Shown one piece after another: positions 61,467 through 64,000 of a stretch of DNA of 64,000 nt (its first letter is position 1; every line of letters begins with the position of its first letter). Source of the DNA: Rhinopomastus cyanomelas (taxonomy: Eukaryota; Chordata; Aves; Bucerotiformes; Rhinopomastidae); contig VXBP01004478.1 in NCBI GenBank assembly GCA_013400115.1, positions 620,001-684,000 of the forward strand, read 5' to 3'. The notes under the pieces are model-generated. The model did not search any database. It was not told the DNA's origin and saw nothing but the letters and a program-made list of their open reading frames with translations. Made by a program: the position numbers and the translations under genes.

Positions 61467-62335
61467 GTCACAGAATCACAGAATCACTGAGGTTGGAAAA
61501 GACCCTGGGGATCATCAGCTCCAACCATCAATCCTCCTCTACAAGTTTGCCCCTAAACCAGATCCCCCAACACCACATCTAAGTGACTTTTAAACACACC
61601 CAGGGATGCTGGGTCAACCACCACCCTGGGCAGCCCATTCCAGTGTCTGACCATCCCTCTGTGAAGAATTTTTTCCTGATGCCTTGTCTAAACCTCCCCT
61701 GTTGAAGCTTGAAGTCCTTCCCTCTGGTTCTGTTGCTAATTACCTGTGAGAAGAGACCAGCACCAACATCTCCACAATGTCCTTTCAGATAGTTGTAGAG
61801 AGCAATGAGGTCTCCCCTCAGCCTCCTCCTCCTCAAACTAAACAGCCCCAACTCTCTCAATCTCTCCTCATAAGACTTATTCTCCAGGCCCTTCACCAGC
61901 TTCATTGCCCTCCTCTGCTCCAGACCCTCGATGTCTCACTTGTACTGAGATGCCCAAAACTGGACCCAGTACTCAAGGTGCAGCCTCACCAGTGCTGAGT
62001 ACAGAGGGACAACCACCTCCCTACTCCTGCTGGACACACAGTTTCTGATTACAGGCCAGCGAGCTGTGGGCCTTTTTGGCCACCTGGGCACACTGCTGGC
62101 TCATATTCAGGTACTTGTCAATGAGAACCCTCATGTCTCTTTCTGCCAGACTGCTTTCCAGCTGCACTTCCCCAGGCCTGTGGTGTTGCAGGGGGTTGTC
62201 GTGACCAAAATGCAGGACCCAACACCTGGCTGTTTTCCTCAGCCCATCCATACAGTCTGTCAAGGTCCCTCTGAATAGCTGGACTACCCTCCAACAGACC
62301 GACACTCCCTCCCAACTTGGTGTTGTGTACAAAAG
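61467..62335 (-). mobile_element. CR1 LINE, longest continuous copy in the window
   Basis: Nearly 0.9 kb is collinear with CR1, from the tail (AGTCACAGAATCACAGAATC, ACTGAGGTTGGAAAAGACCC) to TCAAGGTCCCTCTGAATAGC. The minus strand still reads LENKSYEERLRELGLFSLRR and LRGDLIALYNYLKGHCGDV, the CR1 ORF2 C-terminus. It belongs to a subfamily whose tail differs from the GGGATTGGAAGGGACC type. Confidence 0.95.
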
Positions 62336-63009
62336 CAGGATCTAGAGAAGATGGGATTGATGCCTAGGAACACACTTGACACCATCCACCAAGATTAAAG
62401 TCGTCCTGAAAAGTTTGTCTCAGTGAATAACACACCAGAGGGAGGTCTTCTACTGACTTAGGTACCTATATCTGAGAAAAACAGGAGAGCAGCTGCTCTT
62501 CTTCACACCTTTCCTCCTCATCCTCATTAAACACCCAGCCAAGAACGAAACTTAGATGGCTCCAGAAACTGTCTTCTTGCTGTCCTTAAAGGCCTTGCTG
62601 CCAGGTTAGGGACTGTAAAATGAGAACCCAAGAAATTTGGAGACTGGTATTTTAGCATCCATGGCATTAGAAAGCAATTCAGTGGAGGGTCACAGAGCTG
62701 AGGGGTCTCAGGAATATCAGATCTCCAGACAAGTTGTCCTGTTATGTTGCAACCTCAAGACAGATAGGGCTGCTGCCTTGACAGAATTGCTGTCCCCACA
62801 TATTTATTCTATGGAGAGAACAGAGAGCTCTTCCCAAATGACCACCACACAGCAGAGGCAGAATGACTAATGCACACAGAAATTAAAAAGAGAAAGAATA
62901 AGTAAAGGTTTCATGTAGGGTTTTTTTTCCAGAGCACTCACTGCCTTGAAAATTCCTCAGTAAATGTGTTCTTTCTAAAAGGTGTTTTTGTACCAAAATA
63001 GAATGCATT

Positions 63010-63075
63010 ATCCAATCAGTCTCCATGGTGACTTTATTTCTTATTAAATGGAAGAAGAAAAAAGCCTAATTAAAC
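63010..63075. promoter_or_regulatory. Candidate regulatory motif cluster
   Basis: Within about 65 bases there are a CCAAT box (63012), a near-palindromic RFX X-box-like GTCTCCATGGTGAC (63019-63032) and a TAATTA homeodomain core (63067-63072). Just beyond, the DNA becomes unusually CpG-rich for this flank (GCGCGTTC, TCCGCCGC near 63102-63140). It lies about 41 kb upstream of NBEA. This is motif evidence only; no conservation was tested. Confidence 0.3.
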
Positions 63076-64000
63076 CACGCCACCACCTTTTATTTGTTAG
63101 CGCGTTCTGCTTGTATCTTCGGAGACTCTATCCGCCGCATTCTGAAAGGCAGCATTTCCCTTTGGCTGTTTTTCTTTTCTAAGTGTTACAGGATTTTCAC
63201 AACCAATTTCAGTCACCATGTGTAAACAGCACATGGTTTATCACGGGGCAGAATCAAGCCTTTCTGCCTCTTGAAGCTTCTCTTCGCTTTACTTGGCGCT
63301 GCAGGGATACTCATTGTGCTCCTCATTCTCCTCACAAATCCTAAATTATAGGGACTTTGTCCAACATTTATGTCTGGTTCTAGCAGTCCCTTAGACAATT
63401 AGGTGATCCCTCTTTACCCAGGGGTATAAGCTAAAATTAGAATTTAAAAAAGCATACTGGAGCAAAAACAATGAAAAGAAAAGATAAAACAACAAAAAGA
63501 AGTTTCTGAAGGAAAAAGGGCAAGGAAATCCACTGGCCGGCTTGCAATCCGCACTGCGGTCTCCTTGCTTTTTAAGTAGTGTTAAGAAAAGTGTTCTCTG
63601 TATTTGCACACTAGCAGAGCTCTGGGGATTCTGTGGACACAGACCACTGAACTCAACGTTTCACAAACCCAAATGTCCTTCAGCGATTCACTATTTCTAC
63701 AGACTTTAGGGTGCGGGTGAAAGAAAAATGATCATTTGAGAACCCTGAGTTTAGTTCTTTGTATTTTACACAGACAGACTGAACATTTACGAGCCTGTGC
63801 CCAAATCTTCTTCGGCAATTAGAGCCTGAGGTGAGCAATGTTGACACAGTTAAAAGATTGTACTGTAGGAGTTCAGCAGAAGAGCTGCTACTTGGATGGC
63901 CCTTGGCAACACTTATACCAGTCCTGACTGGGGAAAGCACAATTATCAGGACAAGCAGGAGGAAGGGAAACCCTCCAGGCTTCCAAGTTCGGGGTACACC

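Larger units (their letters stand above)
22961..64000. other. Gene-poor 5' flanking DNA upstream of NBEA
   Basis: No exon, tRNA or other gene was recognised in this 41 kb apart from repeats. In mammals the interval between NBEA and its upstream neighbour (RFC3 side) is a long gene desert, and this sequence agrees with that. CR1 copies, two LTR elements, a tandem duplication and a possible regulatory cluster are listed separately. Long non-coding RNAs or distant enhancers cannot be excluded by reading alone. Confidence 0.7.

Noticed and set aside
61579..61905. 108-codon minus-strand ORF
   Set aside because: It is the C-terminal part of CR1 ORF2 in a truncated LINE, not a host gene.
1..64000. 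CRISPR arrays, operons, phage modules or a bacterial defence-type system
   Set aside because: No regularly spaced repeats, no dense long ORFs and no prokaryotic signals; the sequence is vertebrate genomic DNA.

Overview
This window looks like nuclear DNA of a bird, probably not a close chicken relative. The evidence is dozens of CR1 retrotransposon pieces carrying the usual avian 3' end, several avian endogenous-retrovirus LTRs, AT-rich non-coding DNA, and one CpG island holding a vertebrate first coding exon. No bacterial-type operon, rRNA, tRNA or CRISPR array was seen.

The only confidently recognised protein-coding sequence is coding exon 1 of NBEA (neurobeachin), on the minus strand at 22015-22284. 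It encodes about 90 residues and ends at a clean GT splice donor. Positions 1-22014 are therefore the start of NBEA intron 1 (read right to left), and positions above the CpG island (about 21870-22960) are 5' flanking DNA. NBEA is a very large BEACH-domain protein involved in neuronal membrane trafficking. None of its later exons are in this window. The predicted start codon falls on the only undetermined base (N) that I noticed, so the start cannot be read from this assembly.

The island carries a YY1-type motif oriented for minus-strand transcription, a CTG/CAG run in the inferred 5' UTR, and a consensus splice donor on the opposite strand, which hints at a divergent non-coding transcript. 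Intron 1 holds old CR1 pieces, an old LTR (833-1350), a second retroelement-like repeat (8519-9215), and a small plus-strand ORF (12189-12326) for a 45-residue single-pass membrane peptide that I could not assign.

The right-hand 41 kb has no recognisable exon, consistent with the gene-poor DNA upstream of NBEA in other vertebrates. It is dominated by CR1 copies of several ages. It also contains an avian LTR (about 52330-52875), an intact solo LTR of alpharetrovirus-like layout inserted in a CR1 with a 6-bp target duplication (58106-58600), an exact 174-bp tandem duplication (59663-60010), and a motif cluster near 63.0 kb that could be a regulatory element. No convincing new multi-gene system was found.
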